From NCBI GenBank assembly GCA_003096535.1, contig QEKJ01000012.1:1-64000 (forward strand): 64,000 bases of DNA, given 5' to 3'. The stretch's first letter is position 1; every line of letters starts with the position of its first letter. A program made the translations under genes and the position numbers. The notes under the pieces were generated by a model. It did not search any database. It was given only the letters and a program-made list of their open reading frames with translations, and was not told the origin of the DNA. Of the stretch, positions 49,115-59,030 are shown piece by piece. The stretch comes from Agathobaculum butyriciproducens (GTDB lineage: Bacteria; Bacillota; Clostridia; Oscillospirales; Butyricicoccaceae).

Positions 49115-50707
49115 TTATACGGATGATTCGTTCTGCACGCTGTGACGGTAATCCTTCGGCTTGAGACCGGTGATCTTCTTAAATATGCGTGAGAAATACA
49201 CGGGATCGTTAATGCCGACCCGCTCGGCAACTTCATAGCTTTTGAGCGCCGTAGTGCGCAGCAGATTTTTTGCGGCTTCGATGCGCACGTTCTGCAGATA
49301 AGTTGTCAGCGTTGTGCCGGTCTCGCGCTTAAACAGGCGCGAGAGATAGCTTGAGCTGAGATAGAACTGCTGGGCAAGCTGGTCGAGCGAAAGCTGCTCA
49401 CCGTAGTGTGCGCTGATATAGGCCTGCACCGAGGAAACGATATGGTCTGCGCTGGCGGCGCTGCTCTGCGCCATGTCCTGCGTTTGCTGCACGAGTGCGC
49501 GGGTGCAGGATTCCATCTCGGCGATGGAGTTGGTCTCCATAATGCGCTTGAGCGAGGAAATGCTGCCGCCCTCGAGCGAATGTCCGGCCATTCCGGGAAA
49601 CTGCAGCTCCATGCCGAACTGGTGAATATATACGCAGATATTGCGCACGGTATCCGGCGGCAGCTTGTTGCTGTCCGCATAGGCGAAAATGCAGTCGAGC
49701 AGCTGCTCTGTGTCGGCGGGATTGCGCAGCTCCATCGCAGATTTAAGGGCAGAGAGCATTTCAAAGATTTCGTCGGTCAGCTGCTGCGGGAACGAGCTGA
49801 GCTCAGCGAAGTGCGTCACCGGATGGTCGGGCGTGAAGACGGTGAAGCGCACCGCCTGTGCGGCTTCATCGGCGGCGTCGGCAAGACAGATGGGATTGTC
49901 ATTGCAGTTGGAAATACCGATAAACAGCAGAAAATGTGCCAGACTGCCGACAATATTCACCGCTTCCCTGCATAATGCGGTAATGGGCGCTTCCCCGGCG
50001 GCACAGATGACCACAAAGCAGTCCTGCGTGCCGCGGGCAATGTAGTAATGCTGGTAGGAGGATAGACAGTCAGACAGAATCTCCTGCGACTGATTGAGAT
50101 ACTCGTTGTATTCTTCCTCGGTCAGCGCTTCCTCGGACAGCGAGGTAATATGCAGCTTGAGTACAAAATAGCTGCGCAGGTCCATTTTCAGCTGAGCCAG
50201 GCGGTTGAGCACATACAGCTGCGAGCATGCAACACGGTGGATGAGGTCATGCAGCAGCATGCTCTTCTGCAGCTCTATGTTGCGCGCCGAGGTCGTGGAG
50301 AGCTTCTCCTGCAGATCCTGACTGCTGCGGTCTTCCGCTATGGCGGCCTTGGCTTTTTCGATGGCATTGGTCAGGTTTTCTACCGTCATCGGCTTGAGTA
50401 CAAAATCCACCACATGATACTGGATGGCACGCTGCGCGTAGGCAAAATCCGGATAGCCGGTCAAAATGATGACTTTGATGCCGGGATGGTCGCGGGCGAT
50501 GATCTCGGCAAGCTCAAGACCGTCCATACCGGGCATGCGGATATCGCTGATAACGATATTCGGCTGAATGACCGGAATCTGCTCGAGCGCCATCATGCCG
50601 TCGTCTGCCTGTGCGGCAATCTCACAGCCGAGGTCGCCCCAGTGGATGCAGTGTACCAGACCCTTGCGGATGGCGGATTCATTGTCAACGATCATAACTT
50701 TCAGCAT
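49115..50707 (-). CDS. Response regulator, YesN/AraC type
   Basis: A 530-residue regulator. The receiver domain has MIVDNESAIRKG, the phospho-acceptor Asp in VISDIRMPGMDG, and ILTGYPDFAYAQRAI. A long linker (about 130-420) follows, then an AraC output domain with LSLDQLAQQFYLSSSYLSRL and SYEVAERVGINDPVYFSRIF, ending GLKPKDYR. It overlaps the sensor kinase gene by seven bases, an ordinary YesM-YesN pairing. The pair is divergent from a complete sugar ABC operon (52741 onward), its most likely target. Confidence 0.9.
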   Translation of the reverse strand: MLKVMIVDNESAIRKGLVHCIHWGDLGCEIAAQADDGMMALEQIPVIQPNIVISDIRMPGMDGLELAEIIARDHPGIKVIILTGYPDFAYAQRAIQYHVVDFVLKPMTVENLTNAIEKAKAAIAEDRSSQDLQEKLSTTSARNIELQKSMLLHDLIHRVACSQLYVLNRLAQLKMDLRSYFVLKLHITSLSEEALTEEEYNEYLNQSQEILSDCLSSYQHYYIARGTQDCFVVICAAGEAPITALCREAVNIVGSLAHFLLFIGISNCNDNPICLADAADEAAQAVRFTVFTPDHPVTHFAELSSFPQQLTDEIFEMLSALKSAMELRNPADTEQLLDCIFAYADSNKLPPDTVRNICVYIHQFGMELQFPGMAGHSLEGGSISSLKRIMETNSIAEMESCTRALVQQTQDMAQSSAASADHIVSSVQAYISAHYGEQLSLDQLAQQFYLSSSYLSRLFKRETGTTLTTYLQNVRIEAAKNLLRTTALKSYEVAERVGINDPVYFSRIFKKITGLKPKDYRHSVQNESSV

Positions 50708-52401
50708 AGGTCTTTCTCCTTTTCGGGCGGTGCGGTGATGATGGGGAGCGTCAGCACGATGCTCGTGCCGTGTCCGGGTTCGGATTTGATCGACATGCCG
50801 TAGGGCTCGCCGTACAGCAGCTGAAAACGGCGCTCGATGTTGTGCAGCGCAACATGTGTGTGGTGCTTGTCGTCGCTGCCGGGCTGGGGGATGGCGGACG
50901 GGTCAAAGCCTACGCCGTCATCGTACACGCGGATGTACACGGCGTCCTCCTCTTCCCAGATGCTGACGCGCACCCAGCCGCCGTGACGCTTGGGTTCGAG
51001 TCCGTGTACGATACTGTTTTCTACCAGCGGCTGAATGGTCAGCTTAGGCAGGTAGCAGCCGAGCAGCTTGTCGTCCTCCACATCGACGGTATACTGCAGC
51101 TTTTCCTCAAAGCGTTCCTTTTGCAGGGCAAGATAGTATTTTACCGAATCCAGCTCCTCCTGCAGGGTGATAATCTGCTTGCCATGGTTGACAACGCTTG
51201 CCCGCAGCAGCTGCGCCAGATTCTGCACCGTGGTGCAGATGGCCGGCTGACCGGCTACCATGCAGCGGACATTGATCAGCTCGAGAATATTAAAGATGAA
51301 GTGCGGCTGAATCTGGCTCTCCAGCTGATGAATCTCTGCATCGCGCAGCAGCAGACCGCGCTGATAGACCTCCTGAAACAGGGTGTCCAGCCGGTCGGCC
51401 ATGTCGTTGAAGGCATGCGAGATAGCGGTTGTTTCGGTGTATGGTGTTTCATCCATGCGCACGGAAAAATCACCACTGCCGATACTGCCGATGGTGTGCA
51501 GCATCTGCCGCAGAGGACGCAGCAGCAGGATGAGACAGGTGGCGGCCAGCAGCAGGGCCAGGATCAGGATGGCAGCACAGACGAGAAAATACACACGCGT
51601 ACTCTGGCGCACACCGGCGAGGATTTCGGCGTTTGGAATATAGATATCCACGCGCTCACGGCTTTTTCGGAGTGAGCTGGACGCATGATACCACTTGTTC
51701 ATATCCACGTTCTCGCGGAACAGGTCGGTCTGCAGAGAGCCGATGCGTTTGCCCTGAGCACCGCTGAAAATGACGACAGTGGAAGGGTAAAGCTGGTTCA
51801 GCGACAGCGTGGAGAGCAGCTTGTCGATGTTCAGCTCCACGATGATTTTGCCAAGCGGCTGCATGGTGTTGAGGTCAACAAAATCGACGATCATATATGC
51901 GTATCCAATGATGGTGTAGTGCGTGTACAGCGTGCGTGCGGAGTTGCAGTCCTCGTGCGTCTGGTACATCTGCCGGACGCGCCACGAGGTATTCAAATAG
52001 TAGTTGCCGCCGTAGACCGGCACATATTGATCATTTTTGATCAGGTAGATGGCGCTGACCACATCGGGGTTGAGCGAATCGCCGAGCGAGAATGCGCGGC
52101 TGAAATTCTGCTCCAGCCGGAGAATCTGGATCTGGGTGAGCGGTTCGCTGCTGCTCATCATCTGCTGGGCGGCGCTGTCCGAGGTCAGGTAGTACACACC
52201 ATCCCGCAGGGTCTCCATCATGCGGTCGGTGCGGTCAGTGAATTCGTTCAGATACATGGAAACTGTCTCACTGGCGGTATGCTGCAGTTGACCGGATACG
52301 GTATGGATAAAATAGATGCCGGCGGTGACAACAGGTGCGAATACCAGAACACATATCATCACAACGACCAGCCCGATAAGAGAGATCTTGCGTTTTGCCA
52401 T
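50701..52401 (-). CDS. Sensor histidine kinase, YesM type
   Basis: A 566-residue kinase. An N-terminal membrane helix (about 7-30), an extracytoplasmic sensor of ~250 residues, a second helix (about 275-300) with a HAMP region, then the His_kinase domain of the LytS/YesM class: LESQIQPHFIFNILELINVR carries the phosphorylated His, and the ATPase part has LVENSIVHGLEPKRHGGWV and VYDDGVGFDPS. ATG at 52399-52401 follows GAGGTG. It should detect an extracellular sugar or binding protein and activate the ABC operon through the overlapping response regulator gene. Confidence 0.9.
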   Translation of the reverse strand: MAKRKISLIGLVVVMICVLVFAPVVTAGIYFIHTVSGQLQHTASETVSMYLNEFTDRTDRMMETLRDGVYYLTSDSAAQQMMSSSEPLTQIQILRLEQNFSRAFSLGDSLNPDVVSAIYLIKNDQYVPVYGGNYYLNTSWRVRQMYQTHEDCNSARTLYTHYTIIGYAYMIVDFVDLNTMQPLGKIIVELNIDKLLSTLSLNQLYPSTVVIFSGAQGKRIGSLQTDLFRENVDMNKWYHASSSLRKSRERVDIYIPNAEILAGVRQSTRVYFLVCAAILILALLLAATCLILLLRPLRQMLHTIGSIGSGDFSVRMDETPYTETTAISHAFNDMADRLDTLFQEVYQRGLLLRDAEIHQLESQIQPHFIFNILELINVRCMVAGQPAICTTVQNLAQLLRASVVNHGKQIITLQEELDSVKYYLALQKERFEEKLQYTVDVEDDKLLGCYLPKLTIQPLVENSIVHGLEPKRHGGWVRVSIWEEEDAVYIRVYDDGVGFDPSAIPQPGSDDKHHTHVALHNIERRFQLLYGEPYGMSIKSEPGHGTSIVLTLPIITAPPEKEKDLC

Positions 52402-52639
52402 ACAATACACCTCACGGGAGATTCTGCGAATCAAACAAGGGCAGCACCATACAATGGAGCTGCGGAGTTACCCTAAATATACCACAATTCGACCGCTTTG
52501 TGTACCATCCGGAAGGGGAGAAGCGACATTAGAAAAAAATATCCTGTTTTGGCGCAAAATAATCCTATGTTTTCAAAGAGGAGTGCAGAGCGTGTGAACG
52601 AAAAGCAAAATCGTCATATGTTTTGACCGGTTTACTGCA

Positions 52640-52668
52640 TTGAGGGCAGACTGCTCCTCGGGTATAAT
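52640..52668 (+). promoter_or_regulatory. Promoter of the sugar ABC operon
   Basis: TTGAGG (52640-52645), 17-bp spacer, perfect TATAAT (52663-52668), about 70 bp before the binding-protein gene. The 339-bp gap between the kinase and binding-protein genes otherwise shows no reading frame; sites for the response regulator would be expected just upstream, but I see no clear repeat. Confidence 0.7.
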
Positions 52669-52740
52669 AAATACAACAAAACACAGAGCGGTATTTGAAT
52701 GAAACAAATGCCGTAAGGAGAGAAAGAGGAGGAACCCCAC

Positions 52741-54060
52741 ATGAAAACAAAGCGTATCCTCTCCCTGCTGATGGCAGGTGCGCTGCTGACCGGTGCACTG
52801 ACCGGCTGCGGCAGCAAGAAGGATGATTCTGCACAGAGCGGTGACAGCTCCGGTGTGATCACCATCAACTATCCGACGGCCCAGTGCGGCACGAATACGT
52901 CCGCTCCGGTATGCGATGAACTGATCAAGGAATTCAATGAGAAGTACGCAGGCAAGTACGAGATCAAGAAGGAAGACGTTCCGGGCGATCAGAACTACAT
53001 CGACAAGATCAAGGTACAGCTTGGCACGGGCGATCTCCCGCCGGTTATTTACGGCGGCGGCTACAATCTGCTTGATATGGTCGTTGCCAAGGATCTGGCA
53101 GTTGACCTGACCGATGCGGTAAATTCTGATGCAGACTGGAAGGCACTGTATTCGGATACCGCGCTGGCTACCAACAGCCGCGACGGCAAGATCTACGCTT
53201 CCTCGATGGAAGGTCAGGTTATCGGTTACTTCTACAACAAGGATCTGTTCAAGCAGGCAGGCATCACCGAGCCGGCTAAGACCTGGGACGAGTTCTTCCA
53301 GCAGTGCGACAAGCTGAAGGCAGCCGGCATCACCCCGCTGTCCATGGATACCGCAGATTCTGCGTGGGTAACCCAGCTGTGGATGGGCGCTATGGTTGGC
53401 ACCGAGTCCGACGCAGGCCTGGAGTTCATGAATACCATGAACCCGACCGACTACAACACGCCGGAAATGATCGCAGCAGCCGAGAAAATCCAGAAGATGT
53501 ACCAGAACTACACCACGCAGGATGCAATCGGCGGCAAGTATGAGAATGCTGCAAACAACTTCCTGTCCGGCCAGACCGCAATGCTGGCGAACGGCCCGTG
53601 GATGATCGGTGATTTCTCCGATACCTCCATGGCAGAGGAAGGCTTCGCTGATAAGGTCGGCGTAGCGCTGTTCCCGGGCAACTTCGTATACGATGCACCG
53701 ATTCAGGGCTACATCGTTACCAAGCAGGACGACCCGAAGGTAGAAGAGGCTGCCATTGAGATGGTCAAGTTCTTTACCTCGGCTGAGGCACAGCAGACTG
53801 CAATGGAGATGCAGGGCATGGTTCCGGCCTCCAACACGGTAGAGCTGACCGACACCGCAAAGGACAAGTACCCGCTGCTTGCTGAGTTCCTTGACCTTGC
53901 AACCACTGAGGGTGAAAAGCGCTCGGATACTCTGCAGGCTACGATGTACTCCAACCTGCTCGACGTTATGAGCCAGCAGCTCCCGCTGCTCGCTTCGGGT
54001 GAGCTGGACGCAAAGGGCTTCTGCCAGACGCTGACGGATGCTGCAGCGAAGAACCAGTAA
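52741..54060 (+). CDS. Sugar ABC transporter binding lipoprotein (family 1)
   Basis: A 439-residue MalE-type binding protein. Lipobox LTGC (Cys23), linker rich in Ser/Asp, then the two-lobed fold with ELIKEFNEKYAGKYEIKKED, GQVIGYFYNKDLFKQAGI and TWDEFFQQCDKLKAAGITPL, and GPWMIGDFSD. It delivers a sugar or oligosaccharide to the two permeases that follow. GAGGAGG precedes the ATG. High codon bias and an intrinsic terminator just downstream fit the usual excess of binding protein over permease. Confidence 0.9.
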   Translation: MKTKRILSLLMAGALLTGALTGCGSKKDDSAQSGDSSGVITINYPTAQCGTNTSAPVCDELIKEFNEKYAGKYEIKKEDVPGDQNYIDKIKVQLGTGDLPPVIYGGGYNLLDMVVAKDLAVDLTDAVNSDADWKALYSDTALATNSRDGKIYASSMEGQVIGYFYNKDLFKQAGITEPAKTWDEFFQQCDKLKAAGITPLSMDTADSAWVTQLWMGAMVGTESDAGLEFMNTMNPTDYNTPEMIAAAEKIQKMYQNYTTQDAIGGKYENAANNFLSGQTAMLANGPWMIGDFSDTSMAEEGFADKVGVALFPGNFVYDAPIQGYIVTKQDDPKVEEAAIEMVKFFTSAEAQQTAMEMQGMVPASNTVELTDTAKDKYPLLAEFLDLATTEGEKRSDTLQATMYSNLLDVMSQQLPLLASGELDAKGFCQTLTDAAAKNQ

Positions 54061-54070
54061 ACTGTTTACC

Positions 54071-54104
54071 GCAGGGACCCGTCAAAAACGGGTCCCTGTT
54101 TTTC
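54071..54104 (+). terminator. Attenuating terminator between binding protein and permease genes
   Basis: GCAGGGACCCGT pairs with ACGGGTCCCTGTTTTTC over CAAAA. It must be partly read through because the permeases have no other promoter that I can see. Confidence 0.8.
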
Positions 54105-54130
54105 TCCTCAACAAGAAAGGAAACCGCTTT

Positions 54131-55003
54131 ATGAAACGTAAAAAGGGCTGGCTGCCGGTGTTCCTGCTTCCGGCTGTCGCATTGTTCCTGCTGATCTATG
54201 CTGTTCCGTTGGTGATCGTGTTTGTTTCCTCGCTGTTTGATTACCGGCTGACGGGCGACTCGATGACATTCATCGGTCTGCAGAACTATACACAGCTGTT
54301 CAGCGATGCGACCTTCCGGCAGGCGTGCGGCCACACGGTCGTCTGGATTCTGATCCACTGTATTATTCATGTCTCCATCGGCGTTATCCTGGCGCTCGTG
54401 CTGTACAAGAAGCCGCGCGGCTGGAAATTTGTCCGTACGGCATATATGATCCCGAATATCATCTCCAACGCCGCAATGGGCATGATCTTCCTCAATATTT
54501 TCAACCCGCAGTACGGTGTTGTAAACTCCATCCTCAAGGCTGTTGGTCTGGAAAACCTGACGCATAACTGGCTGATGGATACCACAACGGCGTTCCCGTC
54601 CGTCACCATGACGTGGCTGCTGTTTGCGGGCTACACCACGACGCTCGTGCTCGCCGAGGCGCTGACCATTGACGATTCGGTGCTCGAAGCGGCCCGAGTG
54701 GACGGTGCGACCTCGTTCCAGACCGATATGTTCGTTGTGCTGCCGCTGCTGCGCAAGATCATCGGCACGACCATGGTCATGGCGGCAACCTATATGCTGC
54801 AGATGTTCGACCTGATCTACATCACCACCAAGGGCGGCCCCGGCTCGGCTACCATGAACCTGCCGCTCATGCTGTACAGCGTGTACAAGAACGAAAACAA
54901 CTACGGCTACTCGAATGCAATCGGCGTTTGCATCGTCATCGCGGGTGTCGTTTGCATGACGCTCATCAACAAAGCGATGCGCGTCAACGAAGAAGACTAC
55001 TAA
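54131..55003 (+). CDS. Sugar ABC transporter permease 1
   Basis: A 290-residue MalF-type permease with six helices. The EAA loop reads DDSVLEAARVDGATSFQTDM. The signature ITTKGGPGSATMNLPLMLY near the C-terminus is characteristic of sugar permeases. ATG at 54131 after AGAAAGGAAA; the longer frame overlaps the hairpin. It pairs with the next gene. Confidence 0.9.
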   Translation: MKRKKGWLPVFLLPAVALFLLIYAVPLVIVFVSSLFDYRLTGDSMTFIGLQNYTQLFSDATFRQACGHTVVWILIHCIIHVSIGVILALVLYKKPRGWKFVRTAYMIPNIISNAAMGMIFLNIFNPQYGVVNSILKAVGLENLTHNWLMDTTTAFPSVTMTWLLFAGYTTTLVLAEALTIDDSVLEAARVDGATSFQTDMFVVLPLLRKIIGTTMVMAATYMLQMFDLIYITTKGGPGSATMNLPLMLYSVYKNENNYGYSNAIGVCIVIAGVVCMTLINKAMRVNEEDY

Positions 55004-55018
55004 GGAGGCGTTCGACAA

Positions 55019-55870
55019 ATGAAAACCAGCTTCGGTGCAATGACCGGCAGAGAACGCCTGTGCTTTGTGCTCAAATATCTGTTTATGGCGCTGTGCGTGG
55101 TCGTTGCGCTGTTCCCGATCATATGGGTCATCCTGTCCTCGTTCAAGACGAATGCGGAGATCCTGTCGAACGGCATTTCGCTGCCGACGCACTTCGGGTT
55201 TGACGGCTATAAATCCGCACTGGATATGGCGCCGATCTTCAAGTTCTTCGGCAACAGCGTGATCGTCACCTGCTGCGCGACGGTACTCAATGTGCTCGTC
55301 TTCGCTATGGCAGGCTACGCGTTTGCGCGGTTCCGCTTTCCGTGCGATAAGCTGCTGTACATGCTGCTCAGCCTGTCGCTCGTCATTCCGATGACGGCAC
55401 TGCTGCAGCCGGTGTACAGCGTGGTCAACAATCTGGGTCTGTATGATACCAAGGCGGGTCTGATTCTGGTCAACACCGCACTGAATATGCCGATGAGCCT
55501 GCTCATCCTGCGCGGCGCCTTCCAGTCTATCCCCAAGGCCATTGAGGAGGCCGCCTACATCGACGGTGCGGGCTTCCTGCGCACGTTCTTCCAGATCATG
55601 ATGCCGTGCGCCAAGGGCGGTCTTACGAGCGCAGCTGTGCTGTGCTTCCTCAATACATGGAACGAATTTACGTTCTCCCTGATCCTGACCAGCAGCGAGA
55701 GTGCCCGCACGCTGCCGTTGTCGCTCAGCTACTTTACCAGCCAGTTCAGCTTTAACTACACGGCGCTGTTTGCCGCAGTTACCATTGCGGTCATTCCTTC
55801 GATCATCGTGTTTGCGATCTTCCAGGAGCAGGTCGTTTCCAGCCTGACCGCGGGTTCGGTCAAAGAATAA
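55019..55870 (+). CDS. Sugar ABC transporter permease 2
   Basis: A 283-residue MalG-type permease. EAA loop PKAIEEAAYIDGAGFLRTFF, six helices, and the N-terminal SSFKTNAEIL segment typical of the family. AAGGAGG precedes the ATG; the ATPase gene follows 15 bp later. Confidence 0.9.
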   Translation: MKTSFGAMTGRERLCFVLKYLFMALCVVVALFPIIWVILSSFKTNAEILSNGISLPTHFGFDGYKSALDMAPIFKFFGNSVIVTCCATVLNVLVFAMAGYAFARFRFPCDKLLYMLLSLSLVIPMTALLQPVYSVVNNLGLYDTKAGLILVNTALNMPMSLLILRGAFQSIPKAIEEAAYIDGAGFLRTFFQIMMPCAKGGLTSAAVLCFLNTWNEFTFSLILTSSESARTLPLSLSYFTSQFSFNYTALFAAVTIAVIPSIIVFAIFQEQVVSSLTAGSVKE

Positions 55871-55885
55871 ACGAGGTGAAATTAC

Positions 55886-56986
55886 ATGGCAAGCATTAGT
55901 TTGAATCACATCAAGAAGGTGTACCCCGGTGATATCGAGGTTATCTCCGACCTGAACCTGCAGATCAAGGATAAGGAGTTCGTCGTACTGGTCGGACCGT
56001 CCGGCTGCGGTAAATCGACCACACTGCGCATGATCGCGGGTCTGGAGGAGATTTCGGACGGCGAAATGTACATCGGTGACCGCAAGGTGAACGATGTAGC
56101 GCCGAAGGACCGCGATATCGCGATGGTTTTCCAGAACTACGCGCTCTATCCGCATATGACGGTTTACAAGAACATGGCATTCGCGCTCAAGCTGCGAAAA
56201 ACACCTAAGGACGAAATCGACCGCAAAGTGCACGAGGCGGCTAAGGTGCTGGACATCGAGCATCTGCTCAACCGCAAGCCCAAGCAGCTTTCCGGCGGCC
56301 AGCGGCAGCGTGTCGCACTCGGACGTGCGATGGTGCGCGACCCGGCGGTATTCCTGCTCGATGAGCCGCTGTCCAATCTGGATGCCAAGCTGCGCACCCA
56401 GATGCGCACCGAGATCATCAAGCTGCATCAGAAGCTGGATACGACCTTTGTTTACGTTACGCATGACCAGACCGAGGCCATGACCATGGGCGACCGTATT
56501 GTTGTTATGAAGGGCGGCGAGATTCAGCAGGCGGACACACCGCAGACGCTGTATGACCATCCGTGCAATCTGTTCGTAGCGGGCTTTATCGGCTCGCCGC
56601 AGATGAATTTCATGGACGCCGAGCTGGGACGCGATGCGGACGGCTACAAGCTGACCTTTGCGGACCAGAGCCTGCACTTTGCGGGCAGCGATGCGCTGAG
56701 TGAGTACGTCGGAAAGACGGTCGTGTTCGGCATCCGTCCGGAGAATCTGCACACCTCGGGTGAAAAGTTTACGCAGAATACGGCGCATACGCTCACCATG
56801 CATGTGGATATTGCCGAGCTGATGGGCGCGGAGATTTACGCGCACTGCACCTGTGACGGTACGTCCGTTACCGTGCGTACGCCGTCCGGTGAGCCGATTC
56901 ATGCGGGCGACACCATCACCGCGGCTGTGGATATGAGCCGCATCCATTTGTTCGATAAGCAGACCGAACGCGCGATCGCGTTCTGA
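55886..56986 (+). CDS. ABC transporter ATPase, MsmX/UgpC type
   Basis: A 366-residue ATP-binding subunit with Walker A GPSGCGKSTTLR, signature LSGGQRQRVALGRA, Walker B VFLLDEPLSNLD, H-loop YVTHDQTEAM and a C-terminal MalK-like regulatory domain (FGIRPENLHT, GAEIYAHC). In many Firmicutes a single MsmX serves several importers. Here it is within the operon but could also power the orphan binding protein or others. Substrate: sugars. Confidence 0.9.
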   Translation: MASISLNHIKKVYPGDIEVISDLNLQIKDKEFVVLVGPSGCGKSTTLRMIAGLEEISDGEMYIGDRKVNDVAPKDRDIAMVFQNYALYPHMTVYKNMAFALKLRKTPKDEIDRKVHEAAKVLDIEHLLNRKPKQLSGGQRQRVALGRAMVRDPAVFLLDEPLSNLDAKLRTQMRTEIIKLHQKLDTTFVYVTHDQTEAMTMGDRIVVMKGGEIQQADTPQTLYDHPCNLFVAGFIGSPQMNFMDAELGRDADGYKLTFADQSLHFAGSDALSEYVGKTVVFGIRPENLHTSGEKFTQNTAHTLTMHVDIAELMGAEIYAHCTCDGTSVTVRTPSGEPIHAGDTITAAVDMSRIHLFDKQTERAIAF

Positions 56987-57000
56987 CAGGAGGAAAATCT

Positions 57001-57645
57001 GTGTTTCGTCCATCCTATTTGAAGGAAGGTCCGGGCGTTGCCAAGGATGCACCGGAAAAAACCGGCGCCGCATGGGTCGGAGAGACCCTTGCGCGGGAGT
57101 TCTGGCAGCTCGTCAAGCTGAATGTACTGTTTCTGCTGTGCTGTCTGCCGGTCGTGACCTTCGGTGCGGCTCGAGCCGCCATGGCGCGCTGTACGGTCAA
57201 TATGGCGCGTGATGTGCCGAACGACGTGTGGACCGATTTCCGTGCGGCGCTGCGGCAGGATACGGTGCGCAATCTTTTGTGCGGTCTGGCCGAGCTTGCG
57301 CTGCTGTGGATGGGCGTGATGCTGGTAACGGCGGACGGATTTTTCCCGGCGCTGCTGGGCATGCTGCAGCTCTGCGTCACGGCTGCGTTTTTCCAGAATT
57401 TCTGGGCAGTACAGGCGGCGGTGGACATCCCGTTTGCGGCAGCGGCGAAAAATGCGTGGCTGCTGTGTCTGCTCCGTCCCGGCATGACCGTGCTGGGGCT
57501 GGGCGTAAATGCGCTGCTGCTGATTCCTGCAGTGCTGTTTTTCCCGCTTTCTCTGCCGTATGTGCTGCTGTTCCCGTGCGGTCTGTCCGGATTTGCCTCG
57601 GGCATGATCGGCTGGTCCAGCTGCAAACGGTATCTGATTCGATAA
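57001..57645 (+). CDS. DUF624 (YesL-like) membrane protein
   Basis: A 214-residue protein starting with GTG at 57001 after AGGAGG. It has about five helices, with NVLFLLCCLPVVTFGAARAA near the start, then ARDVPNDVWTDFRAALRQD. YesL proteins accompany YesM/YesN-controlled sugar importers in Firmicutes; their function is not established. Here it sits between the ATPase and the glycosidase genes, as in those operons. Confidence 0.82.
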   Translation: MFRPSYLKEGPGVAKDAPEKTGAAWVGETLAREFWQLVKLNVLFLLCCLPVVTFGAARAAMARCTVNMARDVPNDVWTDFRAALRQDTVRNLLCGLAELALLWMGVMLVTADGFFPALLGMLQLCVTAAFFQNFWAVQAAVDIPFAAAAKNAWLLCLLRPGMTVLGLGVNALLLIPAVLFFPLSLPYVLLFPCGLSGFASGMIGWSSCKRYLIR

Positions 57646-57659
57646 CAGGAGGTATTTTT

Positions 57660-59027
57660 ATGAAATTAACGGTAATCGGCGGCGGCGGTGTACGCTCCAT
57701 GTTCCTCGCAAAGAGCATTGCACAGCGTGCGGAGGAGCTGCATATCGACGAGCTGGTATTTATGGATAACGATCCGGAAAAGCTCCGCATCTACGGCGGT
57801 CTGGCGGCGCACGTTGCGCGCATGCTGTGCCCGACCATGAAGTTCACGCTGACCTCCAGTGCGGAGGAGGCGGTAACCGATGCGGATTACGTCATCACGA
57901 CCATCCGTGTCGGCGGCGATGCGACCCGCGTGCGCGATGAACGGCTGGCGCTTGATCTGGGTATTCTCGGTCAGGAGACCACAGGTGCGGCCGGCGTTTC
58001 GTTCGCCATGCGCTCGATTCCGGCGCTGGCTGAGTACTGCGAGCTGATTAAGAAGCTGGCAAAGCCGGGCGTCAAGGTGTTCAACTTTACCAATCCGGCG
58101 GGCGTGGTTTCACAGGCGCTGCGTGATATGGGATATGATTTCACCTACGGTATCTGCGACGCGCCGAGCGGCATGCTGCACCAGTTTGCCGACCTGTACG
58201 GCGTGGATGCGTCCCGCATTTACGGCGAGTGCTACGGTTTGAATCATCTGTCCTACTTCCAGAGCATCAAGGTGGACGGAAAGGAGATTATGCCCGAGCT
58301 GATCGCCAATGACGAGGCTTACGCCAAGACTGATATGCGCTTTTTCGAGAAGCGTCTGCTCGAGGACCGCGGCTGTGTGCTGAATGAATATCTGTACTAC
58401 TTCTACTACCGTGAAAAGGCGGTTGCCAACATTCTGAACGCCAAGCAGACGCGCGGCGAGATGATCTGCGATATCAACCGCCACATGACCGAGGAGCTGT
58501 CCAAGATCGACATCGAGAACGACTTTGAGGCGGGTCTCAAGTGCTTTGAGAAGTGGTATGGCATCCGCGAGAACAACTACATGGCCAATGAGACTGGTAT
58601 TCACCGCGACAAGCCGTGGACGTTTGATGTGTATTCCAAGGACGCGGGCGGCTACGCAGGCGTTGCGCTCAAGTTCATCGAGATTGCAGCCTCCGGCGGC
58701 ATGGGCACGATGATCCTGTGCGCACCGAACGGCAATGCCATCGAAGGCCTCGAGCCGACCGATATTATCGAGGTTACCTGCGATATCTCCCGCGAGGGCT
58801 GCAAGCCGCACCATATCGAGAACATTCCGGAGAGCAACCTCGAAATGATCCGCCGCGTAAAATATTACGAACGTCTGGCGGCACGCGGTATCGTCAACCG
58901 CTCCAGGAAGGATATTACCGAGTGCCTGACCATGCACCCGCTGGTCGGCTCTTACTCGCTGGCAAGCAAGCTGACCGACGAGTATATCAAGCTCAACGCG
59001 CCGTATATCGGGGACTGGAGGGACTGA
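57660..59027 (+). CDS. Glycoside hydrolase family 4 (6-phospho-glycosidase or alpha-galactosidase type)
   Basis: A 455-residue NAD- and metal-dependent glycosidase. N-terminal Rossmann motif VIGGGGVRSM, RVGGDATRVRDERLALDLGI, GQETTGAAGVSFAMRSIP. The metal-site Cys lies in ICDAPSGML (commonly CNxP) and the histidine site in YGLNHLSYF. GH4 enzymes cleave by transient oxidation at C3, and members vary between phosphorylated and free alpha- or beta-glycosides. An ABC importer delivers unphosphorylated sugar, so a free glycoside is more likely than a 6-phosphate unless the next gene's kinase acts first. Confidence 0.85.
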   Translation: MKLTVIGGGGVRSMFLAKSIAQRAEELHIDELVFMDNDPEKLRIYGGLAAHVARMLCPTMKFTLTSSAEEAVTDADYVITTIRVGGDATRVRDERLALDLGILGQETTGAAGVSFAMRSIPALAEYCELIKKLAKPGVKVFNFTNPAGVVSQALRDMGYDFTYGICDAPSGMLHQFADLYGVDASRIYGECYGLNHLSYFQSIKVDGKEIMPELIANDEAYAKTDMRFFEKRLLEDRGCVLNEYLYYFYYREKAVANILNAKQTRGEMICDINRHMTEELSKIDIENDFEAGLKCFEKWYGIRENNYMANETGIHRDKPWTFDVYSKDAGGYAGVALKFIEIAASGGMGTMILCAPNGNAIEGLEPTDIIEVTCDISREGCKPHHIENIPESNLEMIRRVKYYERLAARGIVNRSRKDITECLTMHPLVGSYSLASKLTDEYIKLNAPYIGDWRD

Positions 59028-59030
59028 CGC